From Labilithrix luteola (GTDB lineage: Bacteria; Myxococcota_A; Polyangia; Polyangiales; Polyangiaceae): 64,000 nt of DNA. Location: assembly GCF_001263205.1 (NCBI RefSeq), contig NZ_CP012333.1, positions 3,658,001-3,722,000 of the forward strand. Direction: 5' to 3'. The position numbers and the translations under genes are program-made. Positions 9,139 through 17,610 of this stretch are shown here, piece by piece; within the stretch, counting starts at the first letter, position 1, and every line of letters begins with the position of its first letter. The notes below the pieces were generated by a model that did not search any database, had not been told where the DNA came from, and worked only from the letters and a program-made list of their open reading frames with translations.

Positions 9139-10740
9139 ATGACCACCCACGCTTTTGCACCCTCGTTCGACCTCGTGAACCCCTTCATGCCGCAGGCGCG
9201 CGAGGCGGTCGCCGTCGCGGTCGACACCGGTGAGCCCACGTTCGCCCTGGTGCAGAACGGTCCGCCCGTTGCGGCCGAGGAGGTGGAGTCCGCCCATCTC
9301 GACGCCGTCGAAGTGACCGTGCGCTGGGGCAGCCAGATCCTCGCCGTCTCACATCTCGACAAGGGAAAGAGCTTCTGGGTCGGCTCGGGCTCCGAGCTCG
9401 CGCTGCCGGAGGAGCTCCTTGGAGCCGAGCGCGCGCCGCTCGTTTTCTCGCGCGGCGAGCTCGTGAGCGTGATCGTCCCGCGCGATGCGCGCGGCACTGT
9501 CTCCCGTAAGGGCGCCGGAGCCGAGTCGATCGTCGACCTGATCGCGCGCGGCATGCTGGGCAACTCGACGGAGCTCGATGGCGCGCACGAGATCGCGCTC
9601 GGCGCGGGGATGACCGTCGTTCTCGAGCTCGGAAGCACGACGGACCCGATCACGGTCGAGGTGGTCACGGTGCGCGCCGGAAAGGTGCTGCCGATCGGAT
9701 TCCTCGCGGCGCTCGCGACGGGGGCGACGGGCTTCGTGGGCCTCTCGTTCCTCGGTCACGCCGCCATCGTGGCGTCGCTGGCGATGTTCATGCCGAAGAT
9801 GGGCACCGACGACGCCGAAGGCATCGATCGCGATCAGCTCCTCATGATGCAGAAGCTCCTCACGGCATCCGCCGAGCGCGAGCCCGAGCAGATGAAAGAG
9901 ATGACCGGGGCGAGCGAAGAGCCGAGCGGCGGCGGCAGCACGGGCCAGGCCCACAAAGGCGAGAGCGGCGCGGCGGGCACGACGAAGCCGGTCACCACGA
10001 ACGGTCACATGGGCTTCAAAGGGAAGGACAACGAGTCGGCCGTGTCGCGTCGCGAGGAGCTCGCTCTCGCGAAGGAGTTCGGCATGGCGGGCCTCCTCGC
10101 CGGCGCCGCGGTGCGTGACCCGAACGCGCCGACGAGCCCGTGGGGTCAGGACCAGTACAAGGGCTCAGACGAGAAATCCGCGCTCGGCAAAATGTTCGGA
10201 GCGGGCATCGACGACGCGATGGGCATGGGAGGACTCGGCCTCACCGGAACAGGTGAGGGTGGCGGCGGGAGCGGCGAGGGAATCGGTCTCGACCACGTCG
10301 GCACGGTCGGCGGTGGCGGCGGTGGCCCGGGAAAGTGGGGCATCGGCCGCAGCGACAAGGACGGCATCGGCAACGGTCACGCGCCCGGCGGCGGCGGTCA
10401 CGTCGCGAAGGCGCCGGTCATGCGGAACCCCACGGTCTCCACGAATGGCCGCCTCCCGCCGGAGGTCATCCAACGCATCGTGCGCCAGAACTTCGGGCGC
10501 TTCCGCCTGTGCTACGAGGCCGGTCTCCGTCAGAACCCGAGCCTCAGCGGACGCGTCTCGACGTCGTTCGTCATCGCCAGGGACGGCTCCGTGTCGCAAT
10601 CGCAGGACTCGGGTTCGGATCTTCCGGATCAGAACGTCGTGAGCTGCATCGTGCGGAGCTTCCAGAACCTTTCTTTCCCGGCGCCGGAAGGCGGCATCGC
10701 CACGGTCACGTATCCCATCGTGCTCGCGCCGGGCGAGTGA
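9139..10740 (+). CDS. AgmX/PglI C-terminal domain protein (TonB-like exported protein)
   Basis: 533 residues from ATG 9139, which has GAGAG upstream; an earlier in-frame ATG at 9034 lies in non-coding-like sequence. Residues about 35-180 form the conserved N-terminal module of this myxobacterial family (VEVTVRWGSQILAVSHL). One membrane segment follows (about 190-225, GFLAALATGATGFVGLSFL), then a Gly/Ser-rich linker (about 265-435). The C-terminal AgmX/PglI domain (about 440-533) contains FGRFRLCYEAGL and VSTSFVIARDGSV. Relatives include AgmX of Myxococcus adventurous gliding, whose C-terminus resembles TonB. A role in envelope energy coupling or motility is plausible, but no gliding genes are adjacent. 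Confidence 0.8.
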   Translation: MTTHAFAPSFDLVNPFMPQAREAVAVAVDTGEPTFALVQNGPPVAAEEVESAHLDAVEVTVRWGSQILAVSHLDKGKSFWVGSGSELALPEELLGAERAPLVFSRGELVSVIVPRDARGTVSRKGAGAESIVDLIARGMLGNSTELDGAHEIALGAGMTVVLELGSTTDPITVEVVTVRAGKVLPIGFLAALATGATGFVGLSFLGHAAIVASLAMFMPKMGTDDAEGIDRDQLLMMQKLLTASAEREPEQMKEMTGASEEPSGGGSTGQAHKGESGAAGTTKPVTTNGHMGFKGKDNESAVSRREELALAKEFGMAGLLAGAAVRDPNAPTSPWGQDQYKGSDEKSALGKMFGAGIDDAMGMGGLGLTGTGEGGGGSGEGIGLDHVGTVGGGGGGPGKWGIGRSDKDGIGNGHAPGGGGHVAKAPVMRNPTVSTNGRLPPEVIQRIVRQNFGRFRLCYEAGLRQNPSLSGRVSTSFVIARDGSVSQSQDSGSDLPDQNVVSCIVRSFQNLSFPAPEGGIATVTYPIVLAPGE

Positions 10741-10831
10741 CGCGGCGTGATGCGGCGAGCAGCTCGGGATGATGGCCAAGTGACGCCGCAGGGTTGCCAC
10801 TTGGCCGTCACCTGGTACGTTTGCCCGCGTC

Positions 10832-11230
10832 ATGGCCGACCAAGAGTTCCGCACGTTCGAAGAGTTCTGGCCTTTCTACGTGAAGGAGCACCGCAAGAAG
10901 TCGACGCGCGTGCTGCACTTCATCGGCACGACCGGAGCCATGGCTTGCGTCGCAGGAGCGATCCTCACGCGCAAGCGCTCGCTGCTCGCGCTCGCACCGA
11001 TCGTTGGCTACGGCCCCGCCTGGATCAGCCACTTCTTCATCGAGGGCAACAAGCCGGCGACCTTCAAGCATCCGCTCTGGTCGCTTCGCGGCGACCTCGT
11101 GATGTGGTGGAAGATGGTTCGTCGCGAGATGGACGCGGAAGTCGAACGCGTTCTCGCCGAAGAGGCTGCGTCGGACGGAGCATCTGACACGACCGGGCAC
11201 GTCTCGATCCAAGGTGAAGCGGTCAACTAA
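10832..11230 (+). CDS. DUF962/Mpo1-like membrane protein
   Basis: 132 residues starting MADQEFRTFEEFWPFYV. The family signatures are easy to see: EHRKKSTRVLHFIGTT, then GYGPAWISHFFIEGNKPATF and HPLWSLRGDLVMWW. The conserved histidines (EH, LH, SH, KH) are those proposed to bind iron in yeast Mpo1, a 2-hydroxy fatty acid dioxygenase for alpha-oxidation. Two membrane segments (about 30-47 and 50-66) place it in the inner membrane. The bacterial substrate is unproven. The next gene starts within the last codons of this one, so the two are coupled. Confidence 0.85.
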   Translation: MADQEFRTFEEFWPFYVKEHRKKSTRVLHFIGTTGAMACVAGAILTRKRSLLALAPIVGYGPAWISHFFIEGNKPATFKHPLWSLRGDLVMWWKMVRREMDAEVERVLAEEAASDGASDTTGHVSIQGEAVN

Positions 11231-11768
11231 CGTGCGTTGGGCCCTGCGGGGGGCCTTCTGTTCGTTGGCTTTCAGTGCGGTCCTCGCGGCATGCGGAGGA
11301 TCGGCCAAGGTCGTCGAAGCGCCGATGCTCGCGGCCGATGCATCGGCGGCGGAGGACGCTCCTTCGGCGCTCGATAATGGGACGCGTGGGGCGCATCGCG
11401 ATGCGTCCACCAACTCCATCCTCGTGCGCGGCGATCGCTATGTCGGTCACTATTGGTGCGCGCAAGGTCGCACGCAGCTCGTTCTCGTCATCGACGACAT
11501 CGAAGGCGATCGCGTCGATGTGATCTTCGAGTTCGACTTCGAAGGTAGTCCCACGGCTGCGCCCGCCGAGGGCAGCTATTCCATGCGTGGGACGTTCGAT
11601 GCGAATACGCGCACCTTACGACTCAAAGGCGATCGCTGGATCGACAAGGTCGATGGCTACGTGATGGTCGACCTCGTCGGCACCGTCGGGCCTTCGGGCT
11701 CGATCAGCGGCAACGTCGTCGGCGTCTCGGGCTGCACCACGTTCTTCGTGAACGCGCCTCGCCGCTGA
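11214..11768 (+). CDS. Hypothetical lipoprotein
   Basis: 184 residues. GTG 11214 gives MKRSTNVRWALRG, a basic n-region, followed by a hydrophobic core and LAACGG with the lipid-modified Cys at about residue 27. GTG 11232 is the alternative. The start lies inside the end of the DUF962 gene, so translation is probably coupled. The mature part (about 65-180) is rich in alternating hydrophobic residues: YVGHYWCAQGRTQLVLVIDD, GSYSMRGTFD, GSISGNVVGVSGC. This suggests a small beta-barrel or lipocalin-like sandwich with two cysteines. No named family recognised. Confidence 0.7.
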   Translation: MKRSTNVRWALRGAFCSLAFSAVLAACGGSAKVVEAPMLAADASAAEDAPSALDNGTRGAHRDASTNSILVRGDRYVGHYWCAQGRTQLVLVIDDIEGDRVDVIFEFDFEGSPTAAPAEGSYSMRGTFDANTRTLRLKGDRWIDKVDGYVMVDLVGTVGPSGSISGNVVGVSGCTTFFVNAPRR

Positions 11769-11871
11769 AAAGCCGCGCTCCTGAGGCGCTGGAGGCGAGC
11801 CTTGAATCATCGGCGATCGGCTGGCGCGCCCGTCAGCTGACACCGTTCCATGGCACCTCGGTTGCTGAAAA

Positions 11872-11888
11872 ACGCCCCCCGGGGGCGT
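11872..11888 (+). promoter_or_regulatory. GC hairpin abutting the start codon of a sensor kinase
   Basis: ACGCCCC and GGGGCGT flank one base pair CC at 11872-11888, giving a near-perfect 17-base dyad that ends two bases before ATG 11891. The G-run that could serve as the ribosome site is the 3' arm, so the stem could sequester it. Reading only; no structure was computed. Confidence 0.35.
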
Positions 11889-11890
11889 GA

Positions 11891-13807
11891 ATGGGCAGCC
11901 GTCAACCAGACCAAAACCGATCGGTCGCAGCGACGTTGCGGCGGTTGCAGAGCGAGCTCCTCGCCGACTGGTCGAAGCGCGTCTCCGACGATCGTGAGGT
12001 TCGGCGAGCAGCTCAACTCGTCGAGCCCATGCTCAACGGACATCTCCCGATCCTCATCGACGAGCTGGCGGAGCGGCTCGAGCGAGGGCCGCACTCGGCC
12101 GCCAAGCGCAAGGATGCTTTCGAAGAGCGCGAGGCAGAATCGTACACGCGTCGCACAAGGCCGCGACTGCACGATTTCTCTACGGCGGACGAGGTGCTCC
12201 GCGAATGGACGCATTTCCGCTTGGCGCTCGTGGAGCTGTTGCATCGCGAAGGCGTGTCGCCGACGTCGGAGGAGTACAAGGTCATCTTCCAGCGCATCGA
12301 CGAGGCGGCCGTCGCCACGGCCATCGAGCTCCAGAGGCGCGCGACCGCGGCGCTCGCTGGCAGCGAACATCGACATCGAGCGCTCGTCGACAGCATCCAC
12401 GACGGCGTCATCATGCTCGACTCGAACGGCTCCATCCTGACGTGGAGCGAGGCATCCTCGCGCATCACCGGATACACGGCCGAAGAGCTCGTCGGGAAAC
12501 ACGTCTCGATCCTCTACGAGTCGGAAGACGTCCTCATGGGCGAGCCCGATCGCGCGCTGAAAGACGCTGCGGATCTCGGGCATCACGAGTCCTGGGGGTG
12601 GCGCGTTCGCAAGGACGGCGTGCGCTTCTGGGCCGACGTGGTCATGCGACCCGTGCGCGATCTCGAGGGCGCGCTGGTCGGCTACGCCACCGTCATTCGA
12701 GATCTCAGCGAACAGAAGCGCCGAATGGACGAGCTCGAGTACCGCGCCGCAGAGCTGGGGGCGATTCTCGAGAGCATTCCCGACGGCCTGTTCGTCCTCA
12801 CGCTCGATGGCGTTACGCGCGCGAACCGTCGCGGACTCGAGATGTTGGGCATCGGCTCGATCGAGGAGATCAACGCGAACCTCCACAACCTCACGACGCG
12901 TCTGAAGCTGAGAGACACGGAGACGGGCAGGCCGCTCCGAAACCAGGATTTGCGCCTCCTCAGCGCGCTCGTCGGCGAAACGGTGACGGCCGAGGCCATC
13001 GCTCGGCGCGTCGACAACGGCGAAGACTGCATCATCAAGGCGTCGGCCGCTCCGATCCGAACGCGCGAGCGCGTGGCCGGCGCCGTGGTGATCACCACGG
13101 ACATCACCACCGATTACACGCAGAGAAAACAGCTGCGTGAGGAGATGGAGCTCGTCGATCGCTTCATCGCCATCCTCGGTCACGACCTGCGCAACCCGCT
13201 CAGCGCGATTTCCTCGGGTGCCGAGCTCTTGCTTCATCGCAAAGCGCTCTCTGACGAGAACGAGCGCATCGTTCGTCGAATGGTGTCGAGCACGCACCGT
13301 ATGGCGCGCATCATCGAGCAGCTGCTCGACTGGACGCGCTCGCGACGAGGCGGCATTCCGATCGAACGAAAGCCTGCCGACCTCGGCATCGTCTGCAACG
13401 AGGTCATCGCCGAGATCGAAGCCGCGCACCCGCGGAGAACGATCCGCGTGATTCGCGAAGGCAATCTCGTGGGTCACTGGGACGTCGATCGAATCGCGCA
13501 GGCGCTCTCCAATCTCGTGGGCAACGCCATCGTGCACTCGCCTGCCGACGCGCCCGTCACCGTGCGCTTGCTCGGCACCTCGGACGACGTGCGTCTCCAG
13601 GTGAACAACGCGGGGCCTTCCATTCCGTCGGACGTGGTCCCCACGCTCTTCGAGCCGTTTCGTCGACTCGATCTCTCGCACTCCGTCGGTCTCGGTCTCG
13701 GTCTCTACATCGTGCGCGCCATTGCACGAGCACACGGTGGTTCGATCGACGTGGAGAGCAATGCCGAACGAGGGACGACGTTCTCCATCGTGATCCCTCG
13801 CACGTGA
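11891..13807 (+). CDS. Hybrid RsbRD-PAS-PAS sensor histidine kinase
   Basis: 638 residues with no membrane segment, hence cytoplasmic. Residues 12-155 are helical and match the RsbRD N-terminal sensor fold seen in stressosome-type proteins. PAS 1 spans about 160-275 (DGVIMLDSNGSILTWSEAS), and PAS 2 spans about 285-410 (IPDGLFVLTLDG). The HisKA domain has phospho-acceptor H431 in FIAILGHDLRNPLSAIS. The HATPase has the N-box NLVGNA (541-546) and G-box GLGLGLYI. It should autophosphorylate in response to an internal signal and pass the phosphate to an unlinked regulator. A close relative lies at 55658-57541. No response regulator is adjacent. Confidence 0.9.
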   Translation: MGSRQPDQNRSVAATLRRLQSELLADWSKRVSDDREVRRAAQLVEPMLNGHLPILIDELAERLERGPHSAAKRKDAFEEREAESYTRRTRPRLHDFSTADEVLREWTHFRLALVELLHREGVSPTSEEYKVIFQRIDEAAVATAIELQRRATAALAGSEHRHRALVDSIHDGVIMLDSNGSILTWSEASSRITGYTAEELVGKHVSILYESEDVLMGEPDRALKDAADLGHHESWGWRVRKDGVRFWADVVMRPVRDLEGALVGYATVIRDLSEQKRRMDELEYRAAELGAILESIPDGLFVLTLDGVTRANRRGLEMLGIGSIEEINANLHNLTTRLKLRDTETGRPLRNQDLRLLSALVGETVTAEAIARRVDNGEDCIIKASAAPIRTRERVAGAVVITTDITTDYTQRKQLREEMELVDRFIAILGHDLRNPLSAISSGAELLLHRKALSDENERIVRRMVSSTHRMARIIEQLLDWTRSRRGGIPIERKPADLGIVCNEVIAEIEAAHPRRTIRVIREGNLVGHWDVDRIAQALSNLVGNAIVHSPADAPVTVRLLGTSDDVRLQVNNAGPSIPSDVVPTLFEPFRRLDLSHSVGLGLGLYIVRAIARAHGGSIDVESNAERGTTFSIVIPRT

Positions 13808-13827
13808 TTTTCCGGTATGACGGGTGA

Positions 13828-14349
13828 ATGAACACCCGCGCGGCTTTTCGTGATCTCGTCGTGCTGTTCGGAGCTTTGTCTTCGATCGTGGTGCTTACAA
13901 GCACGCTTGCTGCATGCAACTCGAAGGAAGGCGAGCAGCGTGATGCGCAAGCGAAGGCCCCGCCTGGGAATGGCACGGGACCGCTTGCCGCGCTCGAGTC
14001 GAGTCCGTTCCTCAACGAGGTTTGGACCTCGGAAGAGGGACAACAAGTCCCGCTGCTCTACTACACCCGCGAGAACGTCCGATTGAGCACGCCGTGCCGG
14101 AACAACGCCGACGGCACGCTCGCATGCGATGCGATTCGCTACCTTCGCAACGGAATGCCCGCCGAAATCCCGCGTCGATCGCTCGACGGTCGGACGAGCG
14201 CGGGCGTAAAGGTCTGCCAGAAGCTCGGCAACGGACTCGTGACGGTACGCAACTCCGTGGGCAGCGAGGACAGCCTTTGCCGATTCCCGGATGGATCGTT
14301 CGTGTCTACAGGCACGCTCGAACAATATGGAATGCGCGTTCTCCAGTAG
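13828..14349 (+). CDS. Hypothetical lipoprotein with a DUF333-like end
   Basis: 173 residues. The signal is MNTRAAFRDLVVLFGAL then a hydrophobic stretch ending TLAAC, with the lipidated Cys at residue 30. A polar linker follows. The C-terminal third contains AGVKVCQKLGNGLVTVRNS then SLCRFPDGSFVSTGTLEQYG. The pattern of Cys, a variable hydrophilic turn and CxFPDGS followed by an aromatic-Gly end resembles the short DUF333 'putative haemolysin' repeat. Function is not established for that family. It lies 20 bases after the sensor kinase on the same strand and may report or anchor an envelope signal. The start codon sits in the loop of a 6-bp hairpin (13821-13838). Confidence 0.65.
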   Translation: MNTRAAFRDLVVLFGALSSIVVLTSTLAACNSKEGEQRDAQAKAPPGNGTGPLAALESSPFLNEVWTSEEGQQVPLLYYTRENVRLSTPCRNNADGTLACDAIRYLRNGMPAEIPRRSLDGRTSAGVKVCQKLGNGLVTVRNSVGSEDSLCRFPDGSFVSTGTLEQYGMRVLQ

Positions 14350-14694
14350 GTGTTGCACCTCGAACGCGTTGCACATCGCCAACGATCTTGGGCGCCTGCG
14401 TCTTCTCTCACGCGTGTCGTAGCGCGTGTCGTGTCCCGTTCGAGGCCGCGCTTTCGATTTGTGCAGATTGCCTGCATTGACGCCCGCGGCTGAGGGATTA
14501 TGTAAGGGCTTCCAAGGGTTCTGCGTTGTCGTCTTGGTTCCTCTTGGTTCTGACGGCAGTACCTCGCGATCGTCTCGCCTGATCGTTCGCGCACGTCGCG
14601 CGTCGATCGGGTCGAACCGGTTTCGATCAGATCACGAGGTTCACCACGTTCGACCAGGTTCGTCTGGCGTTGAAATCGTCTCATGGAGAAGAAG
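14350..14694 (+). other. Intergenic region upstream of the OmpA-like gene
   Basis: About 345 bases between two same-strand lipoprotein genes. I see no convincing ORF or RNA gene. The stretch 14505-14545 is T-richer than its surroundings, with repeated CTTGGTTC motifs (14533-14550), and a palindrome AACCGGTT occurs near 14616. The region probably holds the promoter of the downstream gene, but no sigma-factor consensus stands out. Confidence 0.5.
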
Positions 14695-15231
14695 ATGAAG
14701 AAGCTGACTCTTGCCGTCCCGTTCGTTCTCGTGGCCCTCGCCAGCGCCGCGTGTGGAGGCAACGACAAACCCCCGCAGACGCCGGCGTCCGACCCGGCGC
14801 CTGCAGCAACGGACACGCAGGCGACCACCGCGACGCCGAAGAACATGGCGGTCAACGTCGACGACGACATCGTCAAGGCGTGCAACCTCAAGTTCGAGAA
14901 CATCGAGGAAGCGCCGAAGTTCGACTACGACTCCGAGGCGCTCACGCAGGGTGAGAAGAACGTCCTCGAGGCGATTGCGAAGTGCCTCACCACCGGTCCG
15001 CTCAAGGGCCGCAGCGTGGAGCTCGTCGGCCGTGCGGACCCGCGTGGCGAGACCGAATACAACATGACGCTCGGCGCCAAGCGTGCGCGCCAGGTCCACA
15101 GCTTCCTCGCACAGCTCGGCGTGCCTGCCGACAAGATGCGCGAGACCTCGAAGGGTGAGCTCGAGGCGACGGGCAAGGACGAGGAAGGCTGGCGCAAGGA
15201 TCGCCGCGTCGACGTTCGGCTCATCAAGTAG
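14695..15231 (+). CDS. OmpA/Pal-family lipoprotein
   Basis: About 178 residues from ATG 14695, chosen because GGAGAAG lies just before it; ATG 14683 would add four residues. The signal MKKLTLAVPFVLVAL ends at SAAC, with lipidated Cys20. A Pro/Ala/Thr-rich linker follows, then the OmpA C-terminal domain (about 75-178): KFDYDSEALTQGEKNVLEAI, VELVGRADPRGETEYNMTLG, AKRARQVHSFL and RRVDVRL. This fold grips peptidoglycan, so the protein should tether the outer membrane to the wall. The key Asp and Arg of the diaminopimelate-binding loop are present. It has its own upstream region and is probably monocistronic; a 7-bp dyad (15230-15248) overlaps its stop codon. Confidence 0.88.
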   Translation: MKKLTLAVPFVLVALASAACGGNDKPPQTPASDPAPAATDTQATTATPKNMAVNVDDDIVKACNLKFENIEEAPKFDYDSEALTQGEKNVLEAIAKCLTTGPLKGRSVELVGRADPRGETEYNMTLGAKRARQVHSFLAQLGVPADKMRETSKGELEATGKDEEGWRKDRRVDVRLIK

Positions 15232-15333
15232 TCGCACGCTCTGCGACTCAGAACGCCGAAGCAAAACGCCGAAGCACAACGCGGGTGCCTGTCGATCTCG
15301 GCAGGCCCTTCGGCTAGAAGGGCGGTCATCGCG

Positions 15334-16296
15334 ATGGTGGACGACGAACTGCTGAAGGCCCAACTCGGTCAGACCCTCGAACGCACGAGCTTCGAGGGTC
15401 TCGGCACGAAGTACGAAGGCAAGGTTCGAGACAACTACAGCCGCGGTGACCGCCGCTTCATCGTCGTGACCGACCGAATCAGCGCATTCGATCGGATCCT
15501 CGGCACCATTCCGTTCAAGGGGCAGGTTCTGAACCAGCTCGCGGCATGGTGGTTCGAGAAGACGAAAGACGTCGCGAAGAGCCACTACATCGGCACGCCC
15601 GACCCGAACGTCCTCGAGTGCGTGGAGTGCAAGCCGCTCCCCGTCGAGATGGTCGTGCGCGCCTACATTACCGGCTCGACGTCCACGAGTATGTGGACGC
15701 ACTACCAGGAGGGGAAGCGCACCTTCTGCGGTCATGCGCTCCCCGAAGGCCTGGTGAAGAACCAGAAGCTCGAGCGTGCGATCCTCACGCCGGCCACGAA
15801 GGCGCCCCTCGGCGAGCACGACATTAGTGCGTCGCGCGAAGAGATCCTGGCGCGTGGCGAGATCACGGCGGACGACTTCGACCGTGCCGCCGAGATGGTG
15901 ATGAAGCTCTTCGCCGTTGGCCAGAAGCTCTGCGCCGAACGCGGGCTCATCCTCGTCGACACGAAGTACGAGCTCGGCAAGACGGCGTCGGGCGAGATCG
16001 TCCTCATCGACGAGATCCACACGCCGGACTCGTCGCGTTACTGGATGGCGAACACGTACGACGAGCGCTTCACGGCTGGGCTCGATCCGGAGCCGCTCGA
16101 CAAGGACTTCGTACGTCGCTACTACACGGCGCTCGGCTACCGAGGTGACGGCGAACCCGCACCTCTTCCGCCCGAGGTTCGAGTGGGCGCCGCCAAGCGC
16201 TACATCGAAGCGTACGAACGCGTGACGGGAGAGACGTTCCAACCGAACGTCGACGATCCGCTTCCGCGTATCGCCAAGAACCTGGGCCTCTCCTGA
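15334..16296 (+). CDS. purC: Phosphoribosylaminoimidazole-succinocarboxamide synthase
   Basis: 320 residues, the length of the longer (yeast-like) SAICAR synthases. It catalyses ATP-dependent joining of aspartate to CAIR in purine biosynthesis, in the cytoplasm. Signatures are YEGKVRDNYSRGDRRFIVVT near residue 30, DRISAFDRILGTIPFKGQVL, VEMVVRAYITGSTSTSMW, TKAPLGEHD, GLILVDTKYELG and IDEIHTPDSSRYW. These make up the nucleotide and substrate pockets, and all appear intact. purS follows by 14 bases, so the two are an operon. The other purine genes are not in the window. Confidence 0.97.
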   Translation: MVDDELLKAQLGQTLERTSFEGLGTKYEGKVRDNYSRGDRRFIVVTDRISAFDRILGTIPFKGQVLNQLAAWWFEKTKDVAKSHYIGTPDPNVLECVECKPLPVEMVVRAYITGSTSTSMWTHYQEGKRTFCGHALPEGLVKNQKLERAILTPATKAPLGEHDISASREEILARGEITADDFDRAAEMVMKLFAVGQKLCAERGLILVDTKYELGKTASGEIVLIDEIHTPDSSRYWMANTYDERFTAGLDPEPLDKDFVRRYYTALGYRGDGEPAPLPPEVRVGAAKRYIEAYERVTGETFQPNVDDPLPRIAKNLGLS

Positions 16297-16310
16297 AAGG
16301 TTCCACGACG

Positions 16311-16550
16311 ATGAAGGTCACGGTGCTCGTCCGCTTGAAGTCCGAGGTTCTCGATCCGCAGGGCGACGCGGTCCGTCGCGCGCTCGGCAAGCTCGGTTTC
16401 GAAGGTGTGCGCTCTGTGCGCGTCGGCAAGCTCATCGAGATGGACGTCGAAGACGGCCTCGCCGGTCCGGACCTCAAGGCGCGTCTCGCCAAGATGGCCG
16501 ACGAGATGCTCGCGAACCCCGTCATCGAAGACTACGAAATCGTCGGCTGA
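16311..16550 (+). CDS. purS: Phosphoribosylformylglycinamidine synthase subunit PurS
   Basis: 79 residues, the normal size of PurS. It is the small bridging subunit that joins PurL and PurQ in the three-part FGAR amidotransferase of purine synthesis. The pattern is typical: KVTVLVRLKSEVLDPQGDAV, a conserved LGFEGVRSVRVGKLIEM, then DEMLANPVIEDYEIV at the end. AAAGG precedes the start. Presence of purS implies separate purL and purQ genes elsewhere. It is co-transcribed with purC and followed by a hairpin. Confidence 0.96.
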   Translation: MKVTVLVRLKSEVLDPQGDAVRRALGKLGFEGVRSVRVGKLIEMDVEDGLAGPDLKARLAKMADEMLANPVIEDYEIVG

Positions 16551-16557
16551 AACGAGC

Positions 16558-16591
16558 GGACGCGAGCGTCCCGAGGGATCTGCTCGCGTCC
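16558..16591 (+). terminator. 10-bp stem after purS
   Basis: GGACGCGAGC (16558-16567) and GCTCGCGTCC (16582-16591) are exact complements around a 14-base loop, beginning 7 bases after the purS stop. Only TTCG follows immediately and a TTTTT run comes 18 bases later, so it is a plausible but imperfect terminator. Confidence 0.5.
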
Positions 16592-16743
16592 TTCGACCTG
16601 CCACTTGGTTTTTCTCGCCACGTGCAACTCGATGTGCATGCAGAATGCACTCGAAGGGGCGGAACGTGACGATGTCGGCCCCGTGACCACGACGCTCGAG
16701 CCAGCCTTCGTGCGGCGGCTCGAGGCTCGACGATGAACCAGCG

Positions 16744-17598
16744 GTGAATTCGGTGCTCGCGCTCGCCTTGGGTCCGCGAGTTGCTCCGCTCGGTACCCAT
16801 GAGATACCTGCCGCTCGGGCGGCCGCGCTCGTTCTGGCGACGGCGGCGTGCGCCCACTCGCCGCTGGGAACGCCTCAGTTGAATCTCGTCTCCGACGCGG
16901 ACATGAACGCGCTCGGTGAGCAGGCGTTCGCCGAGGCGAAAGCGGAGACGCCCGAGACGAAGGATGCCGCGGTGACTGCGTACGTTCGGTGCGTTGCTGC
17001 GGCGATCGCCGACGAAGTCGCGCCGGGCCAGAAGTGGGACGTCCGCGTGTTCGAGAGTCCGCAGGTGAATGCGTTCGCGTTGCCGGGCGGGAGGATCGGC
17101 GTCTATACCGGTCTACTCAAGGTCGCCGAGGATCAAGATCAACTGGCGACCGTGCTCGCGCACGAGGTCGCTCACGTCACGGCCAACCACAGCAAAGCGC
17201 GCGTCTCTGCCGCCCTTGCTTCGCAGGCCGGTGTTCAACTGACCTCGGCGCTCCTCGGTGGCTCCGGCGCTGCGAATCAGCAGCTCCTTGGCCTTCTCGG
17301 CGCCGGCGTCCAGTACGGCGTGCTGATGCCCTATGGGCGAGGGCAGGAGACGGAAGCCGACCTCATCGGCCTCGACTCGATGGCGAAAGCCGGCTTCGAT
17401 CCGCGAGCCTCCGTGAAGCTCTGGGAGAACATGAGCAAGGCGTCGGGCGGAAAGGAGCCCCCCACGTTTCTCTCGACGCATCCCTCGAACGAAGGACGCA
17501 TCGACGACCTGAACGCGCGCATGCCTCAGGCCTTGAAGCTCTATGAACAGGCCCAGGCCGCAGGTCGGAGGCCGAATTGTCCTCAACCGGGGCGATGA
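16744..17598 (+). CDS. M48-family zinc metalloprotease lipoprotein
   Basis: 284 residues from GTG 16744. The N-terminus is hydrophobic and ends ATAAC, giving a candidate lipidated Cys36. The catalytic zinc motif HEVAH is at 140-144, followed by the downstream acidic ligand in GQETEADLIGLD (about 201-212). The stretch VNAFALPGGRIGVYTGLL before the motif is diagnostic of the BepA/LoiP-type M48 group. These periplasmic proteases degrade or rescue misassembled outer membrane proteins. The C-terminal STHPSNEGRIDDL is also family-typical. It is shorter than BepA and lacks the TPR part, so it is closer to LoiP. No operon partner. Confidence 0.88.
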   Translation: MNSVLALALGPRVAPLGTHEIPAARAAALVLATAACAHSPLGTPQLNLVSDADMNALGEQAFAEAKAETPETKDAAVTAYVRCVAAAIADEVAPGQKWDVRVFESPQVNAFALPGGRIGVYTGLLKVAEDQDQLATVLAHEVAHVTANHSKARVSAALASQAGVQLTSALLGGSGAANQQLLGLLGAGVQYGVLMPYGRGQETEADLIGLDSMAKAGFDPRASVKLWENMSKASGGKEPPTFLSTHPSNEGRIDDLNARMPQALKLYEQAQAAGRRPNCPQPGR

Positions 17599-17610
17599 GC
17601 GACGGGCGAA

